Made by a program: the position numbers and the translations under genes. This document shows, piece after piece, positions 24,699 through 33,572 of a stretch of 41,522 bases of DNA (its first letter is position 1; each line of letters begins with the position of its first letter). This DNA comes from Desulfocurvibacter africanus subsp. africanus DSM 2603 (GTDB taxonomy: Bacteria > Desulfobacterota > Desulfovibrionia > Desulfovibrionales > Desulfovibrionaceae). Under the pieces are notes generated by a model that saw only the letters and a list, made by a program, of their open reading frames with translations, was not told where the DNA came from and searched no databases. Location: positions 1 to 41,522 of the forward strand of contig NZ_AULZ01000030.1 of NCBI RefSeq assembly GCF_000422545.1, in the 5' to 3' direction.

Positions 24699-25046
24699 CT
24701 AGGCTTTGAACTTGTCGCGCAGGAAGGCCTCGGCCTTGTCCGGGTCCAGGATGTTGGCGTAGGCTGCGGCCATGTCGGGTATGCCGGCGCGGTACTCTTC
24801 CTTCTCCTGCTCGCGCACGGCCAGGACATGACGGCCGTTTACGTCTTGGCCCAGGTAGAGGCTGCGGCGCACGACGTTGGTTTCCTCGGTGTAGATCCTC
24901 ATGCCCGTGGGCGAGAAGAAAGGAGCCGCGAATTCGATTTCATCCTCGCCCCATTGGTAGATGATCTCGTTCGGCTTTTCAGGGAGACAGCCTTGAAATT
25001 TGGACTTCCAGGAGCAGCGGTCGAAGAGTTCCTTGAGAGTGGTCAT
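24699..25046 (-). CDS. Hypothetical protein, soluble
   Basis: 115 residues that I do not recognise. It is cytoplasmic by lack of a signal peptide. It begins MTTLKELFDRCSWKSKFQGC and continues with an alternating hydrophobic pattern (DEIEFAAPFFSPTGMRIYTEETNVVRRSLYLGQDV) suggesting a small beta-sheet domain, then a C-terminal helix with acidic and basic residues (DPDKAEAFLRDKF). Codon use fits the genome and GGGGGA precedes the ATG, so it is likely a real gene. It stands between the lipoprotein group and cheX, with a 94-bp gap to cheX's stop. Confidence 0.6.
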   Translation of the reverse strand: MTTLKELFDRCSWKSKFQGCLPEKPNEIIYQWGEDEIEFAAPFFSPTGMRIYTEETNVVRRSLYLGQDVNGRHVLAVREQEKEEYRAGIPDMAAAYANILDPDKAEAFLRDKFKA

Positions 25047-25140
25047 CGGGGTCCCCCAGGGTTAAAGTCCTGAAAAAATGATAGCCTGTACTGAAGCCGG
25101 GGGCAAGATCGCGGATGGAAGGAGCGGGCGGTCGTGAATC

Positions 25141-25629
25141 CTAACGTTTGAAGCTGCTGGCCTCCAGGCAGATCTCGACTACGATCTCGCCCTCGGTCGT
25201 ATTGAAGGGAATGGCAAGGATGGGACCGGTAGCCTTGTGGTTGATGATGTGCTCCTTGCCGACGACTATTTCGGGGATGGCCGCGTCAAAGTGATGACCC
25301 ATGTCGGCCAGTACTCGTCGGCCCTGGCCTGAGATGATGTTGGTCATCTCACCCACCAGGTCGCGTACGTCGGTGTCGATTTCTTGCTTGGGCGCGCCCA
25401 TCAGGCCTTGCACAGCGGCCAAGGCCACACTTTCGCTCAGGGTCAGGGCGATGGAGCCCTTGAGCTTGCCCTTGATTGCGATGATGCCGGAAATGTCGCC
25501 GCGCGGAGCGCCCTTTTCCTTAACAAAAGGCTTGCCAGGCGTAAGGTTCATATTCGCCAGCTTTAGGAACGTGTCCATGACCGCTTGGAGGAACGGGTTA
25601 ATAAAGTTCACATCATAGCGGATGGCCAT
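25141..25629 (-). CDS. cheX: Chemotaxis phosphatase CheX-like protein
   Basis: 162 residues. CheX and CheC proteins remove the phosphate from CheY-P and so reset the flagellar switch. The phosphatase motif ExxN is visible in GEMTNIISGQGRRVL (Glu94, Asn97), once per chain as in CheX, which works as a dimer. The rest fits the CheC/CheX fold: DISGIIAIKGKLKGSIALTLS and PEIVVGKEHIINHK, with a terminal VEICLEA strand. AGGA precedes the ATG. It is not near other che genes here, but a chemoreceptor and a sigma-28-type promoter elsewhere in the window support a motile host. Confidence 0.85.
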   Translation of the reverse strand: MAIRYDVNFINPFLQAVMDTFLKLANMNLTPGKPFVKEKGAPRGDISGIIAIKGKLKGSIALTLSESVALAAVQGLMGAPKQEIDTDVRDLVGEMTNIISGQGRRVLADMGHHFDAAIPEIVVGKEHIINHKATGPILAIPFNTTEGEIVVEICLEASSFKR

Positions 25630-25800
25630 TACCTATCCTGCCGCATCGCGGAGTCGATCACTGCGATTTATCTTTTGCGTTTTCAGAAATCTACGCGAAC
25701 GGAAAGTGGTTAGCAACGCCTATACCATTGCATCGACGGCAAACGTAACGCCGAAAGAAGATGTGAAAAATCATTGACCAACGAAAAGGAGATGGGCGTG

Positions 25801-27516
25801 CTATTCTTCCCACAGGGAACTATATTCGAATCGAGCCACATCCACCAGACCCTTGTCCGTGAGTTTCAAGGTTGGGATGACCGGCAGCGCGAGAAAGCTC
25901 AGGGCTGCAAATGGATTTGCCAAGCCCATGCCAAGTTCGGCCAGGGCACGGTTGACCTCCGCTTCGCCGGCAGCCACCTCGGCCGCGGGCGCATCGCTCA
26001 TGAGTCCGGCCACGGGCAATGCCAGCTTGGCCAGGATTCGGCCCTGAAAGGCCACTGCCAGGCCGCCGCCCATGCGCTGAACCTCACGCGCGGCCGTGAG
26101 CATGTCCGCATCGCTTGCGCCGGCCACGATGAGGTTATGCGAATCATGGGCCACGCTGCAGGCCATGGCCCCGCGCTTTAGTCCCAGCCCGGTGACGAAG
26201 CCCAGTCCCACGTTGCCGGTGGCGCGGTGGCGCTCAAAGACAGCCAGCTTGGCCAGGTCGCGTTGCGGATCGGCCAGGGCTTGGCCATCCTCCAGGCGCG
26301 GCTCCATGAGCAGGTGTTGCGTCACGATCTGGCCGGGCTGTACGCCGATGACCCGCAGGCGGCCACGGCCCGCGGGGATGCGCAGAGAGATTTTATCCAA
26401 ATCTTTGACGCGCATGGAATTGCCCGGCGCGGCCAAGCGCGAGGAGAAGTCCAAGTCGAGCACGTCCCGGCCGCCCAGGTAGCAGGCCCGGATGCGGAAG
26501 GACTCCAAATCGTCCAGCAGCATGAAGTCGGCGCGAAAGCCGGGAGCCACCGCGCCGTGGCCAGCCAACCTGTCCAGGCCGAAGTAACGCGCGGTATTGA
26601 TCGTGGCCATCTGCACCGCGCGCATTGGCGGCAAGCCCAGGGACATGGCCCGGCGCAGGGTCGCGTCCAGATGCCCGCGCTTCAGCAGGTCCGAGGCCAG
26701 GCGGTCGTCGGAAACGAAGGAAGCCCGCTGGCTGTTGTACTCGTTCACCGCCGGCAGCAGGTCGGCCATGTTGTGTTCCTGGGTGCCCTCGCGCAACATG
26801 AGATGCATGCCTTTGCGCAGCTTTTCGAGCGCCTCGTCCGCACTGATGCACTCGTGGTCGCTGGCCGGCCCGGCCAAAACGTAGGCCGACAGGTCGCGGC
26901 CCGAGAGCAGCGGGGCGTGGCCGTCGATGACGCGGCCGCGAGCGGTTTCGAGCTTGGCCAGCACAGAGGGGTCGCTCGCTAGCAGGCTGGGGTAGTTCAT
27001 CATCTCGCCCAGGCCGGGCATGCGCCGGGGGTATTTCTCCAACAGCCTCCGGATATCCCCGGCGTCGAGCTGCGCGCCCGAGGTCTCCAGATGCGTGGCC
27101 GGCACGCAGGATGGGGCCATGAAATAAAAGGCCAGCGGCAGGCTCTCGCTCACGTCGAGCATGTACTCGACGCCGGGCGCGCCGAGCACGTTGGCGATTT
27201 CGTGCGGATCGCAGACCACGGCCGCCGTGCCGTGGGCTGCGGCGGCCTCGGCAAAGCGCGGCGGGGTCAGCAGGCTGGACTCGATATGGATATGACCGTC
27301 CAGCAATCCCGGGCAGCAGAATCGGCCTCGCGCGTCCAGGACTTCCCGGGCTTCGATCTCCTCGAAGCCGACCACCAGGCCGTCCGCCACGGCCACGTGG
27401 GCCGGGTGGATCTCTCCCGAGAGTACGTTGACCAAATGCACGTCCCTGACCAGCAGGTCGGCGGGCTCCTGACCACGGGCGATGCGGATGTGTCTGGCGA
27501 GTCCTGCGTGCGTCAT
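25801..27516 (-). CDS. ade: Adenine deaminase
   Basis: Converts adenine to hypoxanthine and ammonia for purine salvage. 571 residues from the ATG at 27516, chosen for AGGAG seven bases upstream. Amidohydrolase features are clear: the metal ligands His75 and His77 in GLLDGHIHIESS, CDPHEIANVLG, SDHECI, and FVSDDRLASDLL. The C-terminal part, with VAHDSHNLIVAGASDADM, is typical of the Ade family and separates it from the adenosine-deaminase-like adenine deaminases. It is divergent from the ADP-forming ligase gene, with 249 bases between the two starts. Confidence 0.93.
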   Translation of the reverse strand: MTHAGLARHIRIARGQEPADLLVRDVHLVNVLSGEIHPAHVAVADGLVVGFEEIEAREVLDARGRFCCPGLLDGHIHIESSLLTPPRFAEAAAAHGTAAVVCDPHEIANVLGAPGVEYMLDVSESLPLAFYFMAPSCVPATHLETSGAQLDAGDIRRLLEKYPRRMPGLGEMMNYPSLLASDPSVLAKLETARGRVIDGHAPLLSGRDLSAYVLAGPASDHECISADEALEKLRKGMHLMLREGTQEHNMADLLPAVNEYNSQRASFVSDDRLASDLLKRGHLDATLRRAMSLGLPPMRAVQMATINTARYFGLDRLAGHGAVAPGFRADFMLLDDLESFRIRACYLGGRDVLDLDFSSRLAAPGNSMRVKDLDKISLRIPAGRGRLRVIGVQPGQIVTQHLLMEPRLEDGQALADPQRDLAKLAVFERHRATGNVGLGFVTGLGLKRGAMACSVAHDSHNLIVAGASDADMLTAAREVQRMGGGLAVAFQGRILAKLALPVAGLMSDAPAAEVAAGEAEVNRALAELGMGLANPFAALSFLALPVIPTLKLTDKGLVDVARFEYSSLWEE

Positions 27517-27765
27517 GCTTTCTCCTGCGGCGTATGCTCCATCACGATTGCGCGGGCGCGATCCGGGCGAGCATAGGGCAGCAGGCGCGCAACCACAATC
27601 GGCAAGGCCATGCAGGGGAGAACGGGAGCGGTCCTGGGCTGCCCGACTCACCGGCGTGGTGTACGAAAAGGCTTTCCCACATTCGTCGAGTCATATATTC
27701 TGTTCGCAAGGCTGCCTTTTTACAGATATTGCCGCAGATACACCGAGGACAAGGCGAACCGGAGT

Positions 27766-29859
27766 ATGGACCTGCAAGCCCTTTTCTCGCCGCAAAGCGT
27801 CGCAGTCATCGGCGCTTCGGCCACTCCCGGCAAGATCGGGCACACGGTGCTCAAGAACATGATCGACGCCGGGTTCCCTGGCCGGCTCATCCCGGTCAAC
27901 CCCAAGGGCGGGGAGATCGAGGGCCTGCCGGCGGTCACGTCCGTGGCCGAGCTGTCCAGGGGCCTGGACTTGGGGGTCATCTGCATTCCGCGCCAGTTCG
28001 TGCTGGACAGCCTGCGCGAGTTGGCGGCCATCGGCGCGCGCGCGGCCATCGTCATCACGGCCGGCTTCAAGGAAGTCGGCCGCTCCGGCTATCACCTGGA
28101 GCAGGAGATGGCCGGGATAGCCCGCGAGCACGGCATGGCCCTGCTGGGTCCCAACTGCCTGGGGCTCATCGACACGGCCGCCCGCGTCAACGCCACCTTT
28201 GCCACGGGCAAGCCGCAGCCTGGCTCCATCGCCTTCTTTTCCCAGTCCGGGGCCCTGTGCGTGGCCATCCTGGACTGGGCCGCCGGCGCGGGCGTCGGCT
28301 TTTCCTCCTTCGTCAGCCTGGGCAACAAGGCCGTGCTGGACGAAGCCGACATGCTCCAGTGGCTGGGCAGGGACGATAAGACGCGGGTCATTCTGGGCTA
28401 CTTGGAGAACGTGCAGGACGGCCAGACCTTTTTGGCCAGGGCAACCGAGGTCACGCGCAACAAGCCCATAATCATGCTCAAGTCCGGCACAACGGCGGCT
28501 GGCGCGCGGGCCGCCTCCAGCCACACGGGCGCCATTGCCGGGTCGGATCAGGCCTATGGCGCGGCATTCCACAAGGCGGGCATCATCCGCGCCGAGCGCG
28601 TGTCCGAACTGTTCGACTTGGCGCGCGCCTTCGCCACCCAGCCCCTGCCCAAGGGACCCAATCTGGCCGTCGTGACCAACGCGGGCGGACCGGGCATCCT
28701 GGCCGCGGACGCGGCCGAGCGCTCGCGGCTGATCATGGCCAGCCTGTCGCCGTCCACGCTGGACAAGCTCAAGGCATTCCTGCCGGCCTATGCCTCGCTC
28801 TACAATCCCATAGATATCATCGGCGACGCCGATGCCGAGCGCTTCCGCAAGACGCTCGCCGCCGTGGCCGCCGACGAGCATGTGCACAGCCTGCTGGTCG
28901 TGCTCGCGCCAACGGCCACGGCCGATGTTGAGGCCATCGCCAAAGCCGTGACGCGGATCGCCCGGGAGAGCGGCAAGCCAGTCTTCGGCTGTTTCATGGG
29001 CAGCCAGGGCGTCGCGGCGGGTCAAAGCATCCTCATGGATGCCGGCGTGCCGGTCTACCAGTTCCCGGAGCCGGCCATCGCCAGTATCGAGGCCCTGGCC
29101 CGCTACGCCGAATGGCGGGCCAGCCCCGAGCCCGAAAGGGTCGAAATCACGCGCGATCTGAATGAGGCCCGGCGCATCATAGAGGAAGCCCGGCGCTGGG
29201 GCGTGCGCGAGATCGTCGAGTTCCAGGCTCAAGAGCTGCTGCGGGCCTACAATCTGCCCACGCCACAGACGCGCCTGGCGCGCAGCTCCGAGGAGGCGGC
29301 CACGGCCGCGGGCGAGATCGGCTATCCCGTGGTGCTCAAGATCGCCTCGGCGCAGATCTCGCACAAAAGCGACGTGGGCGGCGTGGCTGTGGGCCTTAAG
29401 AATCTCAAGGAAGTCCTGCACGCATTTACGGACATCACCTCGCGCGCCCAGCGCATGCGGCCCGAGGCCTACATCATGGGCTGTCTGGTGCAGGCCATGG
29501 CGCCCAAGGGCTCGCGCGAGGTCATTGTGGGCTTCAAGCGCGACGACCAGTTCGGGCCGCTGGTCATGTTCGGCCTGGGCGGGATCTACGTGGAAGTGCT
29601 CAAGGACATCTCCTTCCGCCTGGCGCCGCTCAGCCTGGCCGATGCGCGCGACATGATCCGCGAGGTGCGCTCGTACATGCTGCTCAAGGGTTTTCGCGGC
29701 GAGCCGGCCGTGAACTTCCAGGCCTTGGAGCGCATCATCTTGACCATGTCGGCCCTGGCCATGGATTTCCCGGAGATCTACGAAGCCGAGTTCAATCCCG
29801 TGCTGGCGGGCGAGCAGGGCGCCATCGTGGCCGATGTGCGCCTGTCCTTGTCGTCCTGA
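27766..29859 (+). CDS. ADP-forming acetate/acyl--CoA ligase, fused alpha and beta subunits
   Basis: Reversibly converts acyl-CoA, ADP and phosphate to acid, CoA and ATP. 697 residues from the ATG at 27766. The order is a CoA-binding Rossmann domain (SVAVIGASATPGKIG, about 10-135), a succinyl-CoA-synthetase-like domain with the phosphohistidine candidate His253 in SSHTGAIAGSD, a linker domain, and a C-terminal ATP-grasp domain (from about 485: FQAQELLRAYNLPTPQTRLA, then HKSDVGGV). In some bacteria alpha and beta are separate; here they are one chain. Just downstream, and probably co-transcribed, is a BioD/DRTGG protein, a pairing that suggests a shared acetyl-CoA/acetate role. Confidence 0.92.
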   Translation: MDLQALFSPQSVAVIGASATPGKIGHTVLKNMIDAGFPGRLIPVNPKGGEIEGLPAVTSVAELSRGLDLGVICIPRQFVLDSLRELAAIGARAAIVITAGFKEVGRSGYHLEQEMAGIAREHGMALLGPNCLGLIDTAARVNATFATGKPQPGSIAFFSQSGALCVAILDWAAGAGVGFSSFVSLGNKAVLDEADMLQWLGRDDKTRVILGYLENVQDGQTFLARATEVTRNKPIIMLKSGTTAAGARAASSHTGAIAGSDQAYGAAFHKAGIIRAERVSELFDLARAFATQPLPKGPNLAVVTNAGGPGILAADAAERSRLIMASLSPSTLDKLKAFLPAYASLYNPIDIIGDADAERFRKTLAAVAADEHVHSLLVVLAPTATADVEAIAKAVTRIARESGKPVFGCFMGSQGVAAGQSILMDAGVPVYQFPEPAIASIEALARYAEWRASPEPERVEITRDLNEARRIIEEARRWGVREIVEFQAQELLRAYNLPTPQTRLARSSEEAATAAGEIGYPVVLKIASAQISHKSDVGGVAVGLKNLKEVLHAFTDITSRAQRMRPEAYIMGCLVQAMAPKGSREVIVGFKRDDQFGPLVMFGLGGIYVEVLKDISFRLAPLSLADARDMIREVRSYMLLKGFRGEPAVNFQALERIILTMSALAMDFPEIYEAEFNPVLAGEQGAIVADVRLSLSS

Positions 29860-29898
29860 TCCGCCAGCCGGCGGTTATGAATCATAAGGAGAGCGATC

Positions 29899-30960
29899 AT
29901 GGCAGGCATCTACGTGGGCTCCACCTCGTCCTACTCCGGAAAGAACCTGTTCGTCCTGGGCCTGGGATTGTGGTTCAAGAGCCGCGGCTATTCCGTGGGC
30001 TACATGAAGCCCGTGGGCGCGCTGCCCATCGAGAAGAACGGCCGCATGGGCGATGAGGACGCCTTTTTCGTGCAGGACGTGCTCGGCTTGTCCCAGGATC
30101 CGGCCGAAGTCACGCCCGTGCTCGTGACCCAGGACTTCAAGGCCAGGGCCTTCGCCGCGCCCTGCGAAGGGTTGCGTGAGCTGTGCGTCGAAGCCTACGA
30201 AAAGCTCTCCGAGGACAAGGATATAATGCTCGTGGGCGGCTCGGGCAGCATGTATTCGGGCCGCTACTGCGATGTTGACGGCGTATCCCTGGTCAAACGG
30301 CTGGGCATCCACGCCGTGATCATCGACCGCTTCGACAAGGAGCTCAACTACGACTACCTGCTTGTACTCGGCGAAGCCCTGGGCGATCGGCTGGCCGGAG
30401 TGATAATCAACGACGTGCCCCAGGGCGCCATGGAGGAAATCGAGGGCATGATCGCACCGCTCCTGGAACGCCAAGGCGTCAAGGTCCTGGGTATCCTGCC
30501 GCGCGATCCGCTGCTCGGGGCCATCAAGGTTGCGGACCTGGCCGAGCGCATGGGCGGGCGCATCATCACCGCGCACCACAAGGCTGACCGCGTGGTGGAG
30601 GACTTCCTCATAGGCACCATGCAGGTGGAGAATTTCCTGACCCACTTCCGCCGGCGGCGCAACGCGGCGATCATCGTGGGGGGCGACCGCTCGGACGTGC
30701 AGCTCGTGGCCCTGGAGGGCGACGCGCCTTGTCTCATCCTGACGGGCAACCTGTATCCCAACGACATCATTCTTACCCGCGCGGAGGTCTTGGAGATCCC
30801 CATGGTTGTGGTGCGCGAGGACACCTTTTCCGTGGCCAAGAAGATGGAAGACATCCTGTCGCGACATAAGCTGCGCGACAAGGTCAAGATTCAGCAAGGC
30901 GCGCAACTTGTGAGTTCCAGGCTTGATCTGGAACAGTTGCGCAAGACGCTCGGGATTTAA
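29899..30960 (+). CDS. BioD-like/DRTGG-domain protein (phosphotransacetylase N-terminal-like)
   Basis: 353 residues, AGGAG eight bases before the ATG. The N-terminal half (1-200) resembles the dethiobiotin-synthetase-like P-loop domain found at the front of long phosphotransacetylases (GSTSSYSGKNLFVLGLGL, with YMKPVGALP). The C-terminal half carries a DRTGG domain (about 215-325, HFRRRRNAAIIVGGDRSDVQLVALEG). The catalytic phosphotransacetylase domain is absent, so it is unlikely to transfer acetyl groups itself; a regulatory or sensory role is inferred. It starts 39 bases after the ADP-forming ligase stop. Confidence 0.85.
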   Translation: MAGIYVGSTSSYSGKNLFVLGLGLWFKSRGYSVGYMKPVGALPIEKNGRMGDEDAFFVQDVLGLSQDPAEVTPVLVTQDFKARAFAAPCEGLRELCVEAYEKLSEDKDIMLVGGSGSMYSGRYCDVDGVSLVKRLGIHAVIIDRFDKELNYDYLLVLGEALGDRLAGVIINDVPQGAMEEIEGMIAPLLERQGVKVLGILPRDPLLGAIKVADLAERMGGRIITAHHKADRVVEDFLIGTMQVENFLTHFRRRRNAAIIVGGDRSDVQLVALEGDAPCLILTGNLYPNDIILTRAEVLEIPMVVVREDTFSVAKKMEDILSRHKLRDKVKIQQGAQLVSSRLDLEQLRKTLGI

Positions 30961-31241
30961 GGCGACCTGCGGTTAGCTAAGTCTGTATGTCGTTAAGCTT
31001 GGGGTAAACGATTTCAATTTCCTGTATGCATCTACGCGGTCATGCACTGCTTGCTTCAACACAATACCTGCCGGAAGCACTGATTTAATTTCAAATTACT
31101 ATCGCAACCCCGATTTTGCCTTCTTGAACATATGCCGCAATACCGCTTGCCTTGAAGCATGTTTTGGTGGCAAAATCGTTACAAATAGTTTCAGCGTATA
31201 GCGGATTGCAATCTTCAATGCTGCACGGAACGGGGTAAGGC

Positions 31242-33065
31242 ATGTTCAGGCGCTTTTCCATCGGTAAGCGTATATATTTTCTGCTCTTTGTAATGATCGT
31301 GTTCGTGGCCGGAGTCATCCTGGCCTTCCTGAGCAACTCGCTGCGTGTTGCGGAGCTCGGAGTTTCCGAGGTGCAGGAAGTCATGATCAAGGATCACAAG
31401 AACCGGCTGTACGTGGCTACGCACTCCATGGCCCTGGCTCTGGGCGAAGCAGTGCGCGGTGCCGCCACCGAGGAGCAGGTGGAGATCATCCGCAGGCTCG
31501 TGGATCCCATCCGTTTCGAGGAGGATAAGTCCGGCTACTACTTCGTCTACCGCGGCACCATCAACGTGGCCCTGCCCACCAAGAAGGAACTGCAGGGCAA
31601 GGACCTGAGCCAGGCCAAGGATGCCAACGGCGTGTACTTCGTGCGGGAGCTGGACCGCCTGGCCAAGGCCGGCGGCGGATTCCTGACCTGGATTTTCCCC
31701 AAGCCGGGCCAAGGCGACCAGCCCAAGCTTGGCTACGCCCAAATGATTCCTGGCACGGACATGTGGATCGGTACGGGTGTGTACATCGACAACGTGGATA
31801 GTCAGAAGGCGACAATCGCGAATGACCTCCAGGGTGAAACCAAGGCCTTCACTTACGTTCTTCTGTCCGCTCTTGCCGTAATCTTCCTGGTGGCCGTGCT
31901 GCCCTTGTGCCTGCTCATCATCCGCAGCATCGTGCAGCCCCTGCGCCAGACCACGGACGCGGCCAACGAGATGGCCACGGGCAACCTGGACGTGACCTTG
32001 GACGCGAGAGGCCATGACGAGACCGCCATGCTGCAGTCGGCCTTAGTGACCATGGTTCGGCGGCTCAAGGAAAATATACAGGATCTGCGGCTGCAGGAGG
32101 AGCAGGCTCGCCTGCTGACGCAGGAAGCCGAGAAGGCCGCCCAGGAGGCCCGCGACGCCGGTACTCGGGCCGAGAAGGCCAGGCACGAAGGGCTGTGCCA
32201 CGCCACGGAGCGGCTGGAGGGCGCCATCAACGCCATCAGCCAGGCCTCGGAGCGCATCGACCGTCTGGCGGGCACGACCCATGAGGCCACCGTGACCCAG
32301 CGCATGCGCATCGGCGAAACCGCCACGGCCATCGAGGAGATGAACGCCACGGTGCTTGAGGTCGCCCGCAACGCCAGCCAGGCGGCGTCCGACGCCGATG
32401 CCTCGCGCGGCAAGGCCAGCGAGGGCGAGCAGGAAATGGCCCACAGCCTGAAGGCCATGGAGGCCCTCAAGGTCCGCACCGAGACTCTCAAAGACAACAT
32501 GCACGGCCTGGGTCGCCGGGCCGAGGCAGTAGGCCAGGTCATGAACGTCATCACGGACATCGCCGACCAGACCAACCTGCTGGCCCTCAACGCGGCCATC
32601 GAGGCCGCCCGCGCGGGCGAGGCCGGGCGCGGTTTCGCCGTGGTGGCCGACGAGGTGCGCAAGCTGGCCGAGAAGACCATGGCCGCCACCAAGGAAGTCG
32701 GCGCCACTATCCAGGCCATCCAGCAGGAGACCCGCCGCAACATGACGGACATGGACGAAGCTGCTTCGGCCATCCTGTCCATGGCCGAGATGTCCACGAA
32801 TTCGGGCAAGAGCCTGTCCGAGATCGTCCAACTCATCGACAGGGCCGCGGGCCAGGTGCAGGCCATTGCCGCTGCCACCCAGCAGCAGTCGGCGGCCAGC
32901 GAGGAGATCAACAAGAGCATCGAGGAGGTCAACAGCCTGGCCGACGCCACGGCCGGGGGCATGGAGGAGGCCGCGAGCGCCATCCAGGAACTTACCCGCC
33001 AGACCCGCGAGCTGATGGCCCTGCTCGATGATCTCAAGCGCGAGAACGCGACCTGTTCGCTCTGA
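31242..33065 (+). CDS. Methyl-accepting chemotaxis protein with a periplasmic single-Cache domain
   Basis: Chemoreceptor of 607 residues. TM1 is about residues 11-31, a periplasmic sCache-type sensor about 35-200 ([27 protein letters not shown], ending [13 protein letters not shown]), TM2 about 203-227, and HAMP about 230-282. A long signalling coiled coil follows, with the highly conserved hairpin tip [20 protein letters not shown] and [18 protein letters not shown]. No CheR/CheB-tethering pentapeptide is present at the C-terminus. The ligand is unknown; sCache sensors often bind small carboxylates, which would fit the acetate-related genes upstream, but this is speculation. A strong terminator follows. 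Confidence 0.95.
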   Translation: MFRRFSIGKRIYFLLFVMIVFVAGVILAFLSNSLRVAELGVSEVQEVMIKDHKNRLYVATHSMALALGEAVRGAATEEQVEIIRRLVDPIRFEEDKSGYYFVYRGTINVALPTKKELQGKDLSQAKDANGVYFVRELDRLAKAGGGFLTWIFPKPGQGDQPKLGYAQMIPGTDMWIGTGVYIDNVDSQKATIANDLQGETKAFTYVLLSALAVIFLVAVLPLCLLIIRSIVQPLRQTTDAANEMATGNLDVTLDARGHDETAMLQSALVTMVRRLKENIQDLRLQEEQARLLTQEAEKAAQEARDAGTRAEKARHEGLCHATERLEGAINAISQASERIDRLAGTTHEATVTQRMRIGETATAIEEMNATVLEVARNASQAASDADASRGKASEGEQEMAHSLKAMEALKVRTETLKDNMHGLGRRAEAVGQVMNVITDIADQTNLLALNAAIEAARAGEAGRGFAVVADEVRKLAEKTMAATKEVGATIQAIQQETRRNMTDMDEAASAILSMAEMSTNSGKSLSEIVQLIDRAAGQVQAIAAATQQQSAASEEINKSIEEVNSLADATAGGMEEAASAIQELTRQTRELMALLDDLKRENATCSL

Positions 33066-33092
33066 TTCCGCCGCTCTAAATTGTGCTACGTG

Positions 33093-33124
33093 CCGCCCCG
33101 GCTATGCCATGCCGGGGCGGTTTA
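33093..33124 (+). terminator. Intrinsic terminator of the chemoreceptor gene
   Basis: A perfect 10-bp GC stem (CCGCCCCGGC pairing with GCCGGGGCGG), 8-nt loop, then TTTACT, beginning 27 bases after the chemoreceptor stop codon. Strong stem, moderate T-tract. Confidence 0.8.
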
Positions 33125-33236
33125 CTCCCTGCCCACGCTCTATGTTGCCAGCATGTTTGCATAAGGCACGCCCAGAACCTGCGCGATGCGTTGGCAGGTT
33201 GCCATGCGTCGCGCGAAGCATGTCTGTCTGGTCTTA

Positions 33237-33361
33237 AAGCATTTTGCATTTCAGACGCTCCCTTCGGCGTTGACGGCGGAATTACATTCCGCCTACGCCT
33301 GCAGGGCGACAAGCCATGCCGACGCATGGCTTGCAGAGCATTTTCAAAAGCAAAATGCTCT
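33237..33361 (+). repeat. Palindromic repeat family A, copy 4 (most diverged)
   Basis: A 125-bp copy between the convergent chemoreceptor and GGDEF-EAL genes. Its left end reads AAGCATTTTGCATTTC rather than AGAGCAGATTGC. The first hairpin has arms GGCGGAA/TTCCGCC in place of GGCGCAA/TTGCGCC, so both sides of one base pair have changed together. The second and third hairpins are as in copy 1 except for one outer mismatch. Confidence 0.88.
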
Positions 33362-33496
33362 AGTCGTCAAGTTCTTGAAAAATCTATTTATTATAGTTGC
33401 TTGCCAATTGAATTGCAGGGTCCAGGGAGCAAAGCCCTTCCCAGCTCTTATCGGGATGGTCTATAGCAGTTTGCAAACGAAACAAAAAATGTAGGT

Positions 33497-33553
33497 CCAG
33501 GGAAATCATTTCCCTGGCGGGTGAGAGTCCGAGAGAGGGCAGCGCCCTCTCTC
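33497..33553 (-). repeat. Palindromic repeat family B, copy 3
   Basis: Same two-hairpin unit as at 9858, in opposite orientation: arms CCAGGGAAAT/ATTTCCCTGG at 33497-33517 and GAGAGAGGGC/GCCCTCTCTC at 33531-33553. It begins 20 bases beyond the stop of the GGDEF-EAL gene. Confidence 0.85.
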
Positions 33554-33572
33554 GGTTCATCTGCGAAATACT

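Noticed and set aside
24452-24829. 125-codon minus-strand frame overlapping the gene at 24699-25046
   Set aside because: Overlaps a better gene in another frame, has no ribosome binding site and is rich in Ser, Pro and Arg, as in a shadow frame.
31140-31200. Sigma-54-like promoter upstream of the chemoreceptor (TGGTGGCAAAATCGTTACA)
   Set aside because: The essential GC of the -12 element (TTGC) is missing and spacing does not fit the consensus.
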